From NCBI GenBank assembly GCA_052035955.1, contig JBPOHD010000023.1:1-48047 (forward strand): a stretch of 48,047 bases of DNA, written 5' to 3'. Shown here in pieces: positions 1 to 9,640 of this stretch. Position numbers and translations under genes: made by a program. Each line of letters starts with the position of its first letter. The first letter of the stretch is position 1. The notes under the pieces are model-generated. The model saw nothing but the letters and a program-made list of their open reading frames with translations. It was not told the origin of the DNA and ran no database searches. The DNA comes from JAEUNJ01 sp052035955 (GTDB lineage Bacteria; Pseudomonadota; Gammaproteobacteria; Burkholderiales; Rhodocyclaceae).

Positions 1-96
1 CAGCGTCCCGACGGAAGCTACGAGATCCTCAGCGCCGAGCACATCTTCAAGGACTACCAGTTCAGCAAGGCCGGCAGGATCGCCCTCCCCGCCTGA
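1..96 (+). CDS. C-terminal end of an unidentified protein (cut by window edge)
   Basis: Frame 1 is open from the first base to a TGA at 94-96 and gives the last 31 residues of a protein that begins outside the window. The tail contains AEHIFKDYQFSK and ends in ALPA. I do not recognise the family from so short a piece. It is followed directly by a hairpin terminator and converges on pilY1, so it is not part of the pilus operon. Confidence 0.5.
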   Translation, partial: QRPDGSYEILSAEHIFKDYQFSKAGRIALPA

Positions 97-116
97 GCCC
101 GACGGCGACGCATGAA

Positions 117-140
117 AAAGCCCCGCCGCGGCGGGGCTTT
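117..140. terminator. Bidirectional intrinsic terminator between the upstream gene and pilY1
   Basis: A 10-bp perfect stem, AAAGCCCCGC / GCGGGGCTTT, encloses a four-base loop. It has an A-run on the left and a T-run on the right, so it can end transcription from both sides. It sits between two convergent stop codons (96 on plus, 164 on minus). Confidence 0.85.
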
Positions 141-163
141 GTTATGGTCCGTGGTCCGCGCGA

Positions 164-3100
164 TCAGCGGGCCTGCTCCCGATACCAGTACACCTTCGTC
201 GCCCCGCCCACGGTGCCGATCTGCTTGTAGAGCAGCCGGCCCTCGGCCACGTGCACCAGGAACACCTTCTTGTCCCGCACGACCACCGTCCCCGTGGGGA
301 TGTAACCGCGCACCGAGAAGCCCGCATACTGCTTGTTCATCTGGGCCGGCACGCCGGTGGCGATCGTTGTTCCCGGGGCAACCCCGCCGAAACGGGAGTC
401 GACGTTGTACAGCGTCCCCTTGCCCGGCGGCAGGCAGGCGTTGATGGTGCCCGTCGGGCTGTAGGTGGAGAAGCGCAGCACGTTGCTGAACACCGTCGGC
501 TGGGCCGTGACCTTGCCATAGATCTGGTTGTCCGGCGCCGTCAGTGTGGGATCCGTGTAGTTGAGGCTGATGAACCAGCCGGACTTGAGGGCCCAGGCGT
601 CGTTGCTGAGGCCGAAGTCCGACTCGGTCAGGACGCTGGATACGTCGTAGAAGGTCCCCGGGAAACTCGCCGCCGAACCGCTCGTCGCCGTGAGACCAAG
701 GTCCAGATCCTTGATCATGAACATCTTGTCGTCGCTCGGCAGGGCCAGCGGATGTTCGCGATCGCCGGTTCCCACGTAGATGGCGTCGTACTTGGCCCCG
801 CGATAGCTTTCCTTCACCACGACCGGGGAGAACAGGATCTTCCGGTTCGGCGGGGTGCCGCCGGCGATGTCGAAGGTGTCGGAGAGGGCCGCGATCTGCT
901 TCGCCGTCCAGTTGGCGGGGTCCGTGTCGTTGATGTCGAACCGCCACAGGTTGGCCGCCATGTCACCCACGTAGAGGCGGTCGATCAGGTTCTGGGAATC
1001 CAGGTCCGTGTTCAGTACCGCGACATCCGAGGGGATCGCGAAATCCATGCCGGAGATGTTGCCGCCACCCACGGCCGCCGCCTCGCCGTTCTTGAACACC
1101 TTGATCAGCTTGCCGTTGGTGCCGTCGACCACGTATACCGCCTTGCCCATGGTGTCGCCGGTGACCAGGGTCCCGCTGTCCTCGTTGGTATCGTAGCCGC
1201 CGCCGAAGAACAATACCGGGTCATTGATGGTACGGGTTCCGCCCGTATAGGTGGTCGCCCGGATACGGCCGGCCAGCGGCGCCGACCACGTGAAGCCCAT
1301 CTGGTCGAAATCGGCCACCGCGGTGCAGGTCGTCGCCTCGCAATGCTTGGCGTTGGTGATCTTCCAGAGGAACTGGGGATTATCCACGTCGGTGATGTCG
1401 AAGCCGTAGTAGGCCCGCCCGCCGCGCCGAAGGCCGAAGAACAGATAGGCCTTGTCGCCGTCGGCGGCCTTGATCGACCCGTCACCGTTGGCGTCCACCA
1501 CCCAGGCGACCGGCGAACCATCGCCGCCTTCCAGGTGCTCGCCCGCCGCGTTGTCCAGCATGCCCTGGGCCTTGGACAGGGTTTCCTCGACCACGAAAGC
1601 CCACTTCTCCTTGCCCGTCTTGGTGTCGATGGCATGCAGCACGCCCTGGTTCGACATGAAGTACAGGTACTGCGTGGTCGGCAGGTTGGAGGTGGCATCT
1701 TCCGGATCGACCACGGCCGTCGGATCGTAGGTGACGATGGCCGGCTTGCTGTGGATCACGTCGCGCTGCGGCCAGGTCTGCCAGGTCGAGCAGGTGGTTG
1801 CACCATTGGCGTCCGCGCAACCGGCGTCGCCGGGATCGCCGCCGCGGACATAGTTCAGCAGCTTGCCGAGGTTGGCGTCGCTCATGGCGGCGTTGCCGAA
1901 CCGGGTCTTGGTCAGGATGCGCCCGGTGGCGCCGCCGATCTGCGCATTCGCCTCCGTCACCGAATTGCTGGCATGGCTGAGCGCCACCTGGGTCGACAAT
2001 CCGCCGCTGGCGCCGTCGTCCTCGGTGATGAAGGTATAGACCTTGCGCGTCGCCGGAGTCATGACAGGCGCCTCGGCGCTGCGCAGTTGATACCCCGTGC
2101 CTCCCTTGCGCGGGCTGCTGCCGTCCTGGATGCCGGTCAGGTTCCAGTAGCTGACCGACGCCGGATTGACGATCACCGTCTTCTCGGCGGTGATCGGATC
2201 CACGTCCTCCTTCTCGATGTTCTTGACCGTTGAACCGGAAAGCACGGTCTTGCCGATCAGGCACAACTCGATGGATTCGCCCGAGGACGTGGTACCGCAC
2301 TCATTGACGAAGGTTCCGGTCGAGTCCGTATTGACGCCGAACTTGAACTTCTTCACCGTCCCGTCCCAGGTCTGGCTGGTCTGGGGTCCGAAGAAGGCGA
2401 GATAGACGTCCTTGGCATTCTCGGCCCGGTTGAGGGCCGAAATCGGCACGGTCGGCGCGGCAATCGTCGGGTTCCACTCGCGAATGGCCGCGACGGCCGC
2501 CGTCAGGGCCGCGGAAAGCGCCGCGCTGTCGTCGGCCACGTAGTTGTTGCCGCCCGCCCGCGAGGCGGTTTGTTGCAACACGGGCGTGTTGGCGCCGGCG
2601 AAACCGATCGTGTAGGTGATCACCGGTTGGCGGCCCTGCAGGGTGGCGTGCATGTCGGCCGACGCCATGTAGTAGGCGAGTTCGTCCAGCCAGATGTAGC
2701 CGCCATCGACCGCCGTTCCCGCCAGGTCCGTCGGTCCGTAGGGCTGGGCCGCGGTGATCTCGAACTGGTCGGTGGTCGTGTCGCCCTCCTGGGTGTCTAT
2801 CGTCGTCCGCGGGTGAACGGTATTGCCGCCACCGCCGAGGTAGGGTGGCAGCGACCTGATCAGGGAATTCGCCGAAAAATCGTCTTCAGGTCCGCCGTCG
2901 GTCACCAGGATGATGAAGTTCTTCTGGCACGCGGCCGGGGCGGTCGTGGTCGGATTGGACAACATCGGAGACCGATAGTCGCCGACCACCGGACAATCGG
3001 CGCTGACCGCGGTGCAGACCGCCGTCGTATCCCGCGCGTCGCTTTCGGTTCCGCCAGCCGAGGCCGGCAGGGCTCGGGTGCCGAACACCGGCCTTTCGCC

Positions 3101-6100
3101 GCGGAAATACAGGTAGGCCTCGTAAAGCGTCTCGGTCAGGGGCGTACGACTGGCCGCCACCAAGCCGTTGATCTTGGTCTGCAACAACCCGCGGTTCGCG
3201 TACTCCGTGGTTTCCGCCGCGGTACAGGTCGGCACGGCGATGGTGACCCCGCTGACGGTCGTGCCGGCCGCGCTGGCCAGCGTGATGGTCGTGCCGACGA
3301 TATTGGTGATCGTCGTCACGTGGTTTGCGCCACCGGCTCCGGCTCCGGGGATGGTGATCGTGTTGCCGATGCCGAAACCCGGATTCGATGCCACGACCAG
3401 GATCACACTACCGGACGTAACGCCGCCTGTCGTCGTAAGGCCGCTCACCGAGCAATTCTTGGGACCCATCGTGGTGATCTTGAAGGCGATGTTGCCGCCC
3501 TCGGCCGACACGTTGCCGCTGCACGGATTCATCGTGACCAATGCCACCTCCGGCTCCGTCGAGACAGTGGCTGAGGCCAAAGTCGTCGCCGCCCCGGTCG
3601 CCAGCGTCAGGGTGGTCCCAGTCTTCGCAGTGACCGTGGTCACCAGGTCGGCACCACCAGCGCCGGCCCCGTTGACCCGGACGCTCCCGCCTATCGAGAA
3701 CCCCGGGTCGGTGTCCAGCGTGATCGTATTCACACCTGCCGTGGTCGGGCCGACGGCGGTGACACCCACCGAACGCGTGGGCGCCGTTCCGACGGTGAAT
3801 GTGGTCCCGGCGATGGCCGTGATCGTCGTGTTCAGGTCGGCGCCCGCGGCCCCGGCCCCCTTGATCGTGATGTTGTTGCCGACGACGAAGCCCGGATTGC
3901 TCGACACGGTGAGAGACGTGCTTCCCGCCGTGGCGACGCCGAAGGTGGACATGCACGCGGCGCTCTTGTTGAACACCTCGAGCCCGAACCGCACCCCGTT
4001 CGTCTGCTCGATCAGGCCGACCAATGCATCCTTGGCAATCTGCAACCGGGTCTTGCGGCCGATGGGATGGCCATTCGGGCCTTTCGGACCGAACTTCCAG
4101 TTGAGGTAATTGACGGAATACATATCCACGGCCGGATAGGAAAGTCCGGGATCGGTGCCCACGTATGGCTGGTTGGAGGAAGCACAGGATGCAGAATAGG
4201 ACGTGCTATGCGGTATGTTGTTCTGTCCGGTCATGAAGCAACTGCCGGGATTGGAGGTCGTACCGTTGTCCGCCTTGCAGTCGTGGTAGAGATAGTCGTC
4301 CTTGAAGGCCATCGAATGCACATTGAAATCCGAGGTTCCACCGCCGGAGGTAACGCTCCTGTCCGAGCAAGGATCCGTTCCGCTCACGTAGTAGCAGCCG
4401 GCGAAGCCTTCCCGGGTGGGACAGTTCTGCGACAGGTCGGATTTGTCGCCGCAGCCGCTGGTGGCACTGTTCAGCACGGCGTTTGTCATGGTGGTACCGC
4501 TGCGGATGACCGTCGATCCGCCGGCCGTGCAATAGGTCGTGCTGGATGAACCGGCGCCGCAGTCGGCCGCGCCGACCACATAACCCTGGCCGCGGCAGGA
4601 ACCGCTGCAGGTCCCGCCGTAATACCAGGTGCCCTCGCCCTCCACGTACAGGGAACTGCGCCCCGTCCAGCCGCAGCCCGTGTAGTTGGCGTTGACGTAG
4701 TTGCTTCCGGTGTTGGGGGTGCCGCAGGCCGCCGGTGCCGTCGAGCAGTCCGATCCGGTCACGGAGACGCTCTGGCAGGTGGCTCCCGACTTGACCCAAT
4801 AGCGATTCGAGTTGCTCCCATCCGGGTTTGGGCTGGCGGCATTGGCCGCCTGATTTCCGGCGGTACCAGGGTCGGAATCAATATCGCACTGGCGCGTGCA
4901 GACGGTGGTCACCGTCCCCGTGTTCAGCTTGAGGTTGGTGGCCGCGCTGTCGTAGTAGGCCGGCGTGCCGACCGTGTAGTCGTACGTCGGGACGCTGGGT
5001 ACAGTCTGGTCGCGGTTTCCGCGCCAAGCGATTGACAGTGCGTTGGCGGCGACCGGTGTCGTCCCGTAATAGGTGCTCTGGTAGGATTTCAGCGTATCGA
5101 TCACGATCGTCATCGACGACGAATAAGGGGCAGATACCAGGGCATCCGCAAAATTGAACCCGCCGAGATCCGCCTTCAGGTTGGTCCAGCCGGAACGGCT
5201 GGTGCCCTGGAGCGTCCGGATGGGCTGGCCCCGGTCCCCGATGTTGGTAAGGTTGTCGCTGAAATTGGGCATCCGCGGCCAGGAATCCCGCACCGGATTG
5301 GCGCCACCACCGACGGCCGGGGGTCCCAGGTATTCGTCTCGGGCCCGGACGCGACTGCCGACCGTGCCGACCACCGACCCGGTGGCAATCGTGTAGGTGC
5401 CGCTGGTCGGAGTCGTGGCCGTGCCCACGGTCAAGGGATAGGTCGTGTCGCCGGCGGCGGCGCGGCCGTCGCGCAGGTCCAGCCATTGCTCCCAGCGCTG
5501 CCATTGCTGGTTCAGGTACTTGCCCGTGTTCTTCGGGTAACCGGCCGGCGCGAACACCGTGGAAGGCAGCAAGGCATTGGGCGAGGCGCCACACAGGTTG
5601 TAAGAGCGGAAATCGTTGGTGCTGCCGTAATTGATGCCACCGCGCAAGCCACCCACCGTCTTCAGGCCGCCGGCCCAGCGATTGAAACTCGTCGAGCGCA
5701 GGCGGGAATCGGTTTCCGCAGTCCCGGCCGGCAGCCAGTGGATCCAGTTGGCGTTGTTGTAGTTTCGGTAGCGATACCGCGGGCCGGGATCGCCCGTCTC
5801 GATACCGTTGGAATAAGCCAGGGCGGCCGCCCACAATGCGTAGCGCTCCTCGAAGGTGCTCCCTCCCCAGAATCCGTAGGGGCTCGTCGGGACCGGATTG
5901 CGCGAACCGACCAGGATGGGACGCGCAGCCGGCGCAGCCGCCGGGACCGACGAGGTGGTATAGGTGAAGGTGTTCGGGCCGGTGACCGTGACTTCGAAGG
6001 TACCGTTGTAGAGATTGTCCGTCGCGTTCTTGATGGTCGCGATGTTGTGGCCCGCCTCGTTGGTGAGGCCATGGGCCGTCTGGGTGACAGTGACCGTGGC

Positions 6101-6661
6101 GCCGCTGTTGGTGATCGACGTGACGGAAAGATCGTTGGCCACGATCCCGGCCGTAGCGCTGGCTGCGGGCGACCCGGTCATGACATAGGTGAAGGTGGTC
6201 GTCGACGGCACCGAGACGATCGTGTAGGTGCCGTTGTAGAGGCTGTTGCTGGCATTGCCGATCGACACCTGCCAGCCGACGGAATAGCCGTGGGCCGCCG
6301 ATGTCGTCACCGTGGCCGTCGTACCCGTGGGGACGATGGAGGTGACCGTGGCGTATCCCAGCGCGATCGTGGTGGCGCTCTCCGAATACTGGGCCGAGGT
6401 ACCGATGACCGACTGGTCGTTCCACAGGTACTCGACATGGGAATCGTAGGCGCCGGGATACTCCCGCCAGTTCTCGGGCACGTTCATCGAGTCGGAGGTA
6501 TCGAGGGTCAGCAGGATGTTGGGCACCGCGCTGGTACCGACGCCGACCGTGGTGTAGATGTCCGTGTCCCGGGCGAGGGCCGGCGTCAGGAAGGCCGGGT
6601 TGCCCATGCATGCAACGAGAAGCCAGGCGAGCAGGCGCTGGCGACGGGTGGTGGCGTTCAT
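164..6661 (-). CDS. pilY1: PilY1-type type IV pilus tip/assembly protein, 2165 aa
   Basis: PilY1 proteins sit at the pilus tip or cell surface and prime pilus assembly and adhesion. The start at 6661 is preceded by a strong AGGAGG and gives a signal peptide; the open frame runs further upstream but would overlap pilX. Near residue 50 the N-terminal von Willebrand A domain shows a MIDAS-like DTSDSMN. The C-terminal third is the PilY1 beta-propeller, with PQQ-like blades (GVLHAIDTKTGKEKW) and an EF-hand-like calcium loop near residue 1720 (DANGDGSIKAADGD). At 2165 aa it is much longer than the roughly 1160-aa Pseudomonas protein. The extra length lies partly in two sets of repeats, residues about 94-240 and 905-1140, inserted in the vWA-containing part, plus a Cys-rich stretch. 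It is the last gene of the minor-pilin operon. Confidence 0.9.
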   Translation of the reverse strand: MNATTRRQRLLAWLLVACMGNPAFLTPALARDTDIYTTVGVGTSAVPNILLTLDTSDSMNVPENWREYPGAYDSHVEYLWNDQSVIGTSAQYSESATTIALGYATVTSIVPTGTTATVTTSAAHGYSVGWQVSIGNASNSLYNGTYTIVSVPSTTTFTYVMTGSPAASATAGIVANDLSVTSITNSGATVTVTQTAHGLTNEAGHNIATIKNATDNLYNGTFEVTVTGPNTFTYTTSSVPAAAPAARPILVGSRNPVPTSPYGFWGGSTFEERYALWAAALAYSNGIETGDPGPRYRYRNYNNANWIHWLPAGTAETDSRLRSTSFNRWAGGLKTVGGLRGGINYGSTNDFRSYNLCGASPNALLPSTVFAPAGYPKNTGKYLNQQWQRWEQWLDLRDGRAAAGDTTYPLTVGTATTPTSGTYTIATGSVVGTVGSRVRARDEYLGPPAVGGGANPVRDSWPRMPNFSDNLTNIGDRGQPIRTLQGTSRSGWTNLKADLGGFNFADALVSAPYSSSMTIVIDTLKSYQSTYYGTTPVAANALSIAWRGNRDQTVPSVPTYDYTVGTPAYYDSAATNLKLNTGTVTTVCTRQCDIDSDPGTAGNQAANAASPNPDGSNSNRYWVKSGATCQSVSVTGSDCSTAPAACGTPNTGSNYVNANYTGCGWTGRSSLYVEGEGTWYYGGTCSGSCRGQGYVVGAADCGAGSSSTTYCTAGGSTVIRSGTTMTNAVLNSATSGCGDKSDLSQNCPTREGFAGCYYVSGTDPCSDRSVTSGGGTSDFNVHSMAFKDDYLYHDCKADNGTTSNPGSCFMTGQNNIPHSTSYSASCASSNQPYVGTDPGLSYPAVDMYSVNYLNWKFGPKGPNGHPIGRKTRLQIAKDALVGLIEQTNGVRFGLEVFNKSAACMSTFGVATAGSTSLTVSSNPGFVVGNNITIKGAGAAGADLNTTITAIAGTTFTVGTAPTRSVGVTAVGPTTAGVNTITLDTDPGFSIGGSVRVNGAGAGGADLVTTVTAKTGTTLTLATGAATTLASATVSTEPEVALVTMNPCSGNVSAEGGNIAFKITTMGPKNCSVSGLTTTGGVTSGSVILVVASNPGFGIGNTITIPGAGAGGANHVTTITNIVGTTITLASAAGTTVSGVTIAVPTCTAAETTEYANRGLLQTKINGLVAASRTPLTETLYEAYLYFRGERPVFGTRALPASAGGTESDARDTTAVCTAVSADCPVVGDYRSPMLSNPTTTAPAACQKNFIILVTDGGPEDDFSANSLIRSLPPYLGGGGNTVHPRTTIDTQEGDTTTDQFEITAAQPYGPTDLAGTAVDGGYIWLDELAYYMASADMHATLQGRQPVITYTIGFAGANTPVLQQTASRAGGNNYVADDSAALSAALTAAVAAIREWNPTIAAPTVPISALNRAENAKDVYLAFFGPQTSQTWDGTVKKFKFGVNTDSTGTFVNECGTTSSGESIELCLIGKTVLSGSTVKNIEKEDVDPITAEKTVIVNPASVSYWNLTGIQDGSSPRKGGTGYQLRSAEAPVMTPATRKVYTFITEDDGASGGLSTQVALSHASNSVTEANAQIGGATGRILTKTRFGNAAMSDANLGKLLNYVRGGDPGDAGCADANGATTCSTWQTWPQRDVIHSKPAIVTYDPTAVVDPEDATSNLPTTQYLYFMSNQGVLHAIDTKTGKEKWAFVVEETLSKAQGMLDNAAGEHLEGGDGSPVAWVVDANGDGSIKAADGDKAYLFFGLRRGGRAYYGFDITDVDNPQFLWKITNAKHCEATTCTAVADFDQMGFTWSAPLAGRIRATTYTGGTRTINDPVLFFGGGYDTNEDSGTLVTGDTMGKAVYVVDGTNGKLIKVFKNGEAAAVGGGNISGMDFAIPSDVAVLNTDLDSQNLIDRLYVGDMAANLWRFDINDTDPANWTAKQIAALSDTFDIAGGTPPNRKILFSPVVVKESYRGAKYDAIYVGTGDREHPLALPSDDKMFMIKDLDLGLTATSGSAASFPGTFYDVSSVLTESDFGLSNDAWALKSGWFISLNYTDPTLTAPDNQIYGKVTAQPTVFSNVLRFSTYSPTGTINACLPPGKGTLYNVDSRFGGVAPGTTIATGVPAQMNKQYAGFSVRGYIPTGTVVVRDKKVFLVHVAEGRLLYKQIGTVGGATKVYWYREQAR
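3240..3930 (-). repeat. Three degenerate repeats of about 70 aa inside PilY1 (residues about 905-1140)
   Basis: Each unit follows the pattern NPGF-x-(I/V)G-N-x-ITI-x-GAGAGGA-(D/N)-x-TTIT-x-I-x-GTT-x-T. The units read NPGFVVGNNITI, DPGFSIGGSVRV and NPGFGIGNTITI. A second, unrelated pair of units (LYNGTYTIVSV and LYNGTFEVTVT, residues about 94-240) lies nearer the N-terminus. They look like beta-rich surface modules spliced between segments of the vWA domain. Confidence 0.7.
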
Positions 6662-6693
6662 GTGGAACCTCCTGGAGAACGCGGCGGCGGGGA

Positions 6694-7257
6694 TCAGTTG
6701 CAGCCGCCGGCCGGCAGCGGTGACTTGATCCCCTGGTGTACGACCGCGCTGCCTTGAAAATCGCCTGTGGAAACGGCCTGGATGTCGAAATAGACGGCCT
6801 GCAGGCCGCCGCCGAGCTGGGTGCCGCTGCCGCGCGTGGAATCGTCGGCGCAACCGATCTGGACGACGACGACATCCACCTGCTGGGCGCCGAAGAAGGC
6901 CGGGCCGTCGACCCTCAGCGTGGCCGGCGTGGCGCCGGCGGCCGGGATGAGGCTGGTCCGGTTGCCACCCACGTTGGCGGTCCCGCACTGGCTCGAATCC
7001 GGATTGGTGCAGAAGCAGCCGTTCGGCGCGGCGGCCGTCAGGCAATTCCGCGAGAACCGACCGTTGTTGTCGTTGATGTACTTGCCCAGCGCCACTTCCG
7101 CATTGGAGAAGTTCTGCTCGGCCGTATGGGCGATGCCGCCGATCTTCAACTCGAGCACGCTGGCCTTCAGCATTCCCAGGACCAGCAGCGTCATTACCAC
7201 CAGCACGATCAGGCCGGTGAAAAGCACGGCACCCGATTGCCTGCGTGGAGTCAGCAT
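6694..7257 (-). CDS. pilX: PilX-type minor pilin, 187 aa
   Basis: This is a type IV pilus assembly protein of the PilX family, an inner-membrane-anchored minor pilin that forms the initiation complex with PilV, PilW, FimT/FimU and PilE under PilY1. The N-terminus (RRQSGAVLFTGLIVLVVMTL) carries a short basic leader followed by one hydrophobic helix at residues about 9-31. As in other PilX proteins, the usual Glu at mature position 5 is missing. Four Cys lie in the first half of the globular part. The gene begins inside the end of pilW (7-nt overlap), so the two are translationally coupled, and pilY1 follows 32 nt downstream. Confidence 0.88.
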   Translation of the reverse strand: MLTPRRQSGAVLFTGLIVLVVMTLLVLGMLKASVLELKIGGIAHTAEQNFSNAEVALGKYINDNNGRFSRNCLTAAAPNGCFCTNPDSSQCGTANVGGNRTSLIPAAGATPATLRVDGPAFFGAQQVDVVVVQIGCADDSTRGSGTQLGGGLQAVYFDIQAVSTGDFQGSAVVHQGIKSPLPAGGCN

Positions 7258-8402
7258 CCCTTGCCCATCCCTCTACGTTGTGCGCAATTCCGGATCGAGG
7301 CGATCTGGGTGAACACGTGCCGCTTGAAGTTGCAATTCACGGCCGGCGTGCAGGTGAAGTTCACGCCGCCGCCCAGATCGTAGGTCTTGTTGACGTCCGA
7401 GTAACCGGGCGTCGAGTTCGGCGTCCGGGCGAGGACCGACACCTGCACGGCGATCACCTGTTCCCACGCGGTATCGGCCGGCGTCGCGGTGAACTGCTCG
7501 GCGACCCCGTCGTTGTCCGCATACAGGCCGTACAGGAGGCTCACCCGTTCGATGCCTTCCACGAGTGGCACCAGTTGCATCGCGGCGCCAACCATCTCGT
7601 GTCGCACGAGGGTCGGAATGGAGGTGCCGCCATCGTCATTCAGGCTTGGCGAACAGGTGGTCAGTGGCGGCGTCGGCCGGCTGCAAGGCCGCACGTAATA
7701 GACATGGGACTGGTACTCGAATATGGGCGCATCGGCTCCCGTGGAGAGGGAACGGACGATCCCCGAACTTTTCTTTGGAGAGAACACGTCTCCCCGGAAC
7801 ACAAGGGTATTCGGATCCGCATTGGGCGACGATTGGACGTAGAGCGTCGTCGCGTAGTTCGGCTGGGCCTCGAGTTCCGGGACCAGGTTCCCGTCGCCGT
7901 TGAGGTCGCGAACCTGGAATCCCAGGGCGCCGCGCAACACGATCACCGACGCGTTCCCCTCGTCGAAATCGTTGGCCTGGATGCACGGGACGGTGGAATT
8001 GATATTGGTCTTCGTCAGGACGGCGCCGCCGGCCGTCTTGGAAATCACCAGCACCGGCTGCGCCACATTGAGCGCCCAGGGAGTCCCATCGGCCAGGGCT
8101 GCGCCGCAATCCGACGAGATGCCCGAAATGCCCATGTCGGCAAGGGCGGCGGTGCCGGTCGTGGCCGACTGGGTGCTCTGGGCCAGGCCGTAAAACCCTG
8201 CCATACGCAGATCGTCGACGATGTAGCGCAGGGCCATCGTGCCGTTTTCCTGCAGGCGCGCGAAATCGTCCTGGACCCGGAAGGCCCGGGACGTGTTGCT
8301 GACCAGCATGAACAGACCGAGGCTGATCACCAGCCCCACGGACATGCCCACCATGAGTTCGACCAGGGACAAGCCGCGTTGGACCGTATTCGGGGACCTC
8401 AT
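7251..8402 (-). CDS. pilW: PilW-type minor pilin, 383 aa
   Basis: This is a minor pilin of the PilW family. The start at 8402 was chosen because it places the prepilin peptidase site correctly: QRG before LSLVELMVG, with Gly10 at the cut and Glu15 as mature Glu5, followed by a hydrophobic helix to about residue 34. The longer open frame upstream belongs to pilV in another frame. The start overlaps the pilV stop as ATGA. The mature part holds several Cys pairs, as in other PilW proteins, and the length is normal for the family. Confidence 0.9.
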   Translation of the reverse strand: MRSPNTVQRGLSLVELMVGMSVGLVISLGLFMLVSNTSRAFRVQDDFARLQENGTMALRYIVDDLRMAGFYGLAQSTQSATTGTAALADMGISGISSDCGAALADGTPWALNVAQPVLVISKTAGGAVLTKTNINSTVPCIQANDFDEGNASVIVLRGALGFQVRDLNGDGNLVPELEAQPNYATTLYVQSSPNADPNTLVFRGDVFSPKKSSGIVRSLSTGADAPIFEYQSHVYYVRPCSRPTPPLTTCSPSLNDDGGTSIPTLVRHEMVGAAMQLVPLVEGIERVSLLYGLYADNDGVAEQFTATPADTAWEQVIAVQVSVLARTPNSTPGYSDVNKTYDLGGGVNFTCTPAVNCNFKRHVFTQIASIRNCAQRRGMGKGC

Positions 8403-9070
8403 AGCGGCGGCACCAGAGTCACGTCGATGGAAACCAGCCGACGGGTGCGATTGCTGGCAATGCCGTCCTTGTTGAAATAAAGCCCGGCGCCGCAGGCCGA
8501 GGCGGTCGGCTCCGCCGTCTCTTCGTCGCCCTGCCAGGCGACGCTGACCCGGAAGGTGTTCGGTGGCGAAGGCGCAGCCATGGGCCCCTCGATGCAACCG
8601 CGGGCGTTCACGATCCCGCCGAGGCGCGTATCGTCGATGACCCGTCGCTCGGTGACTCCCAGGAGAAGGCCCTCCCAGAGCCCGAGGTCGTATTCCACCA
8701 GTTGGGCACGGGTGCAGACGGCTACCCCGCAATCGAGCGTCGAATGATCCACCATCAGCGCATTCCACTTGGTCGGATTCGTCGGATCGCCCAGGGGTAT
8801 GGCCACCGTCGCGCCGGCCGCGTATTGGGCCGCGATCCACAGATTGTCCTGCATGGCGCCGCCGGAAAGCGTCGTCCCCGACGTCGGCGACTGATTGGCC
8901 CGCACGCGCTCGGCGATGTCGTTGGCCACGGTCAGGGCCTGCTGGCGCTGGTAGGCCTCGTAGGCGGCCCGCTGCCCCTTCACGATCAGTCCGGCCAATC
9001 CCAGCAGGCCGAAGAGCAGGATCACCAGGGTCACCATGACCTCGATCAGGGTGAAGCCGCGCGCCTTCAT
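8399..9070 (-). CDS. pilV: PilV-type minor pilin, 223 aa
   Basis: This is a type IV pilus modification/minor pilin protein. The leader is MKARG before FTLIEVMVTLVILLFGLLGL, a textbook class III/type IV prepilin cleavage site with Glu at mature position 5 (residue 10). The start at 9070 overlaps the fimT stop as ATGA, and its own stop overlaps the pilW start in the same way. The C-terminal half contains the stretch SVAWQGDEE, typical of the PilV family. It works with its neighbours as the pilus initiation sub-complex in the inner membrane. Confidence 0.9.
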   Translation of the reverse strand: MKARGFTLIEVMVTLVILLFGLLGLAGLIVKGQRAAYEAYQRQQALTVANDIAERVRANQSPTSGTTLSGGAMQDNLWIAAQYAAGATVAIPLGDPTNPTKWNALMVDHSTLDCGVAVCTRAQLVEYDLGLWEGLLLGVTERRVIDDTRLGGIVNARGCIEGPMAAPSPPNTFRVSVAWQGDEETAEPTASACGAGLYFNKDGIASNRTRRLVSIDVTLVPPL

Positions 9071-9624
9071 GAGCAGGCTCCCGCGCCGTTCTCCGAGGCA
9101 GTCGTCATCCGGCCCGACGGGCCGAAATAGATGCTGCGGACCTTGTCGTTCGTCGGTGCCGTATCCGCCATGTTGTCGCTCAGGCGGACATAATCCAGGC
9201 CACCGAAGGGCGTTTCCGTATCGATCCGGCCATCGGGCCGGAAGGCGATGCGCGGATTCGAGAGGCTGACCGGAGACCCACAACTGCGGATGCGGGTACT
9301 GGCGAAGCCTTGCGAGGTGCGAAGGATCTCGGGCGACCCGGTACAGTCGAAGCGGGCGGGGGAAGCGGCCGGGTCGGCGACGCACACGCGCCATCCACCG
9401 GTCCAGTCGGCCCCGTTCAGGCCTTCGATCACGATTCTTCGCTGGTTGTTGAGGGCGTCGGCGCGGGCGAAGATCAAATCGCCCTGGATGTCGGATATGG
9501 CAACGCGAACCCGCTGATCCGCGATGAAGGAATTGAATTCCGGAATCCCCAACACGGCAACGATCGCGACGATCACCGCAACGATCATGAGTTCGAGGAG
9601 ACTGAAACCGGAATCCTTCCTCAC
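9067..9624 (-). CDS. fimT: FimT/FimU (GspH-type) minor pilin, 185 aa
   Basis: This is a GspH/FimT-domain pseudopilin. The chosen start is a GTG at 9624, which gives VRKDSG before FSLLELMIVAVIVAIVAVLG: a six-residue leader, Gly at the cut and Glu at mature position 5. No ATG gives a proper leader, and the longer open frame would put 48 unrelated residues in front. The C-terminal part (IAFRPDGRID, IYFGPSGRM) fits the GspH fold. It lies 16 nt downstream of pilE and overlaps pilV by four bases. Confidence 0.87.
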   Translation of the reverse strand: MRKDSGFSLLELMIVAVIVAIVAVLGIPEFNSFIADQRVRVAISDIQGDLIFARADALNNQRRIVIEGLNGADWTGGWRVCVADPAASPARFDCTGSPEILRTSQGFASTRIRSCGSPVSLSNPRIAFRPDGRIDTETPFGGLDYVRLSDNMADTAPTNDKVRSIYFGPSGRMTTASENGAGACS

Positions 9625-9640
9625 GTCGCCCCCCCCCGCA

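Noticed and set aside
251..2233. Plus-strand open frame of 660 codons opposite pilY1
   Set aside because: Arg/Val-rich shadow of the PilY1 propeller region; no start signal or motif.
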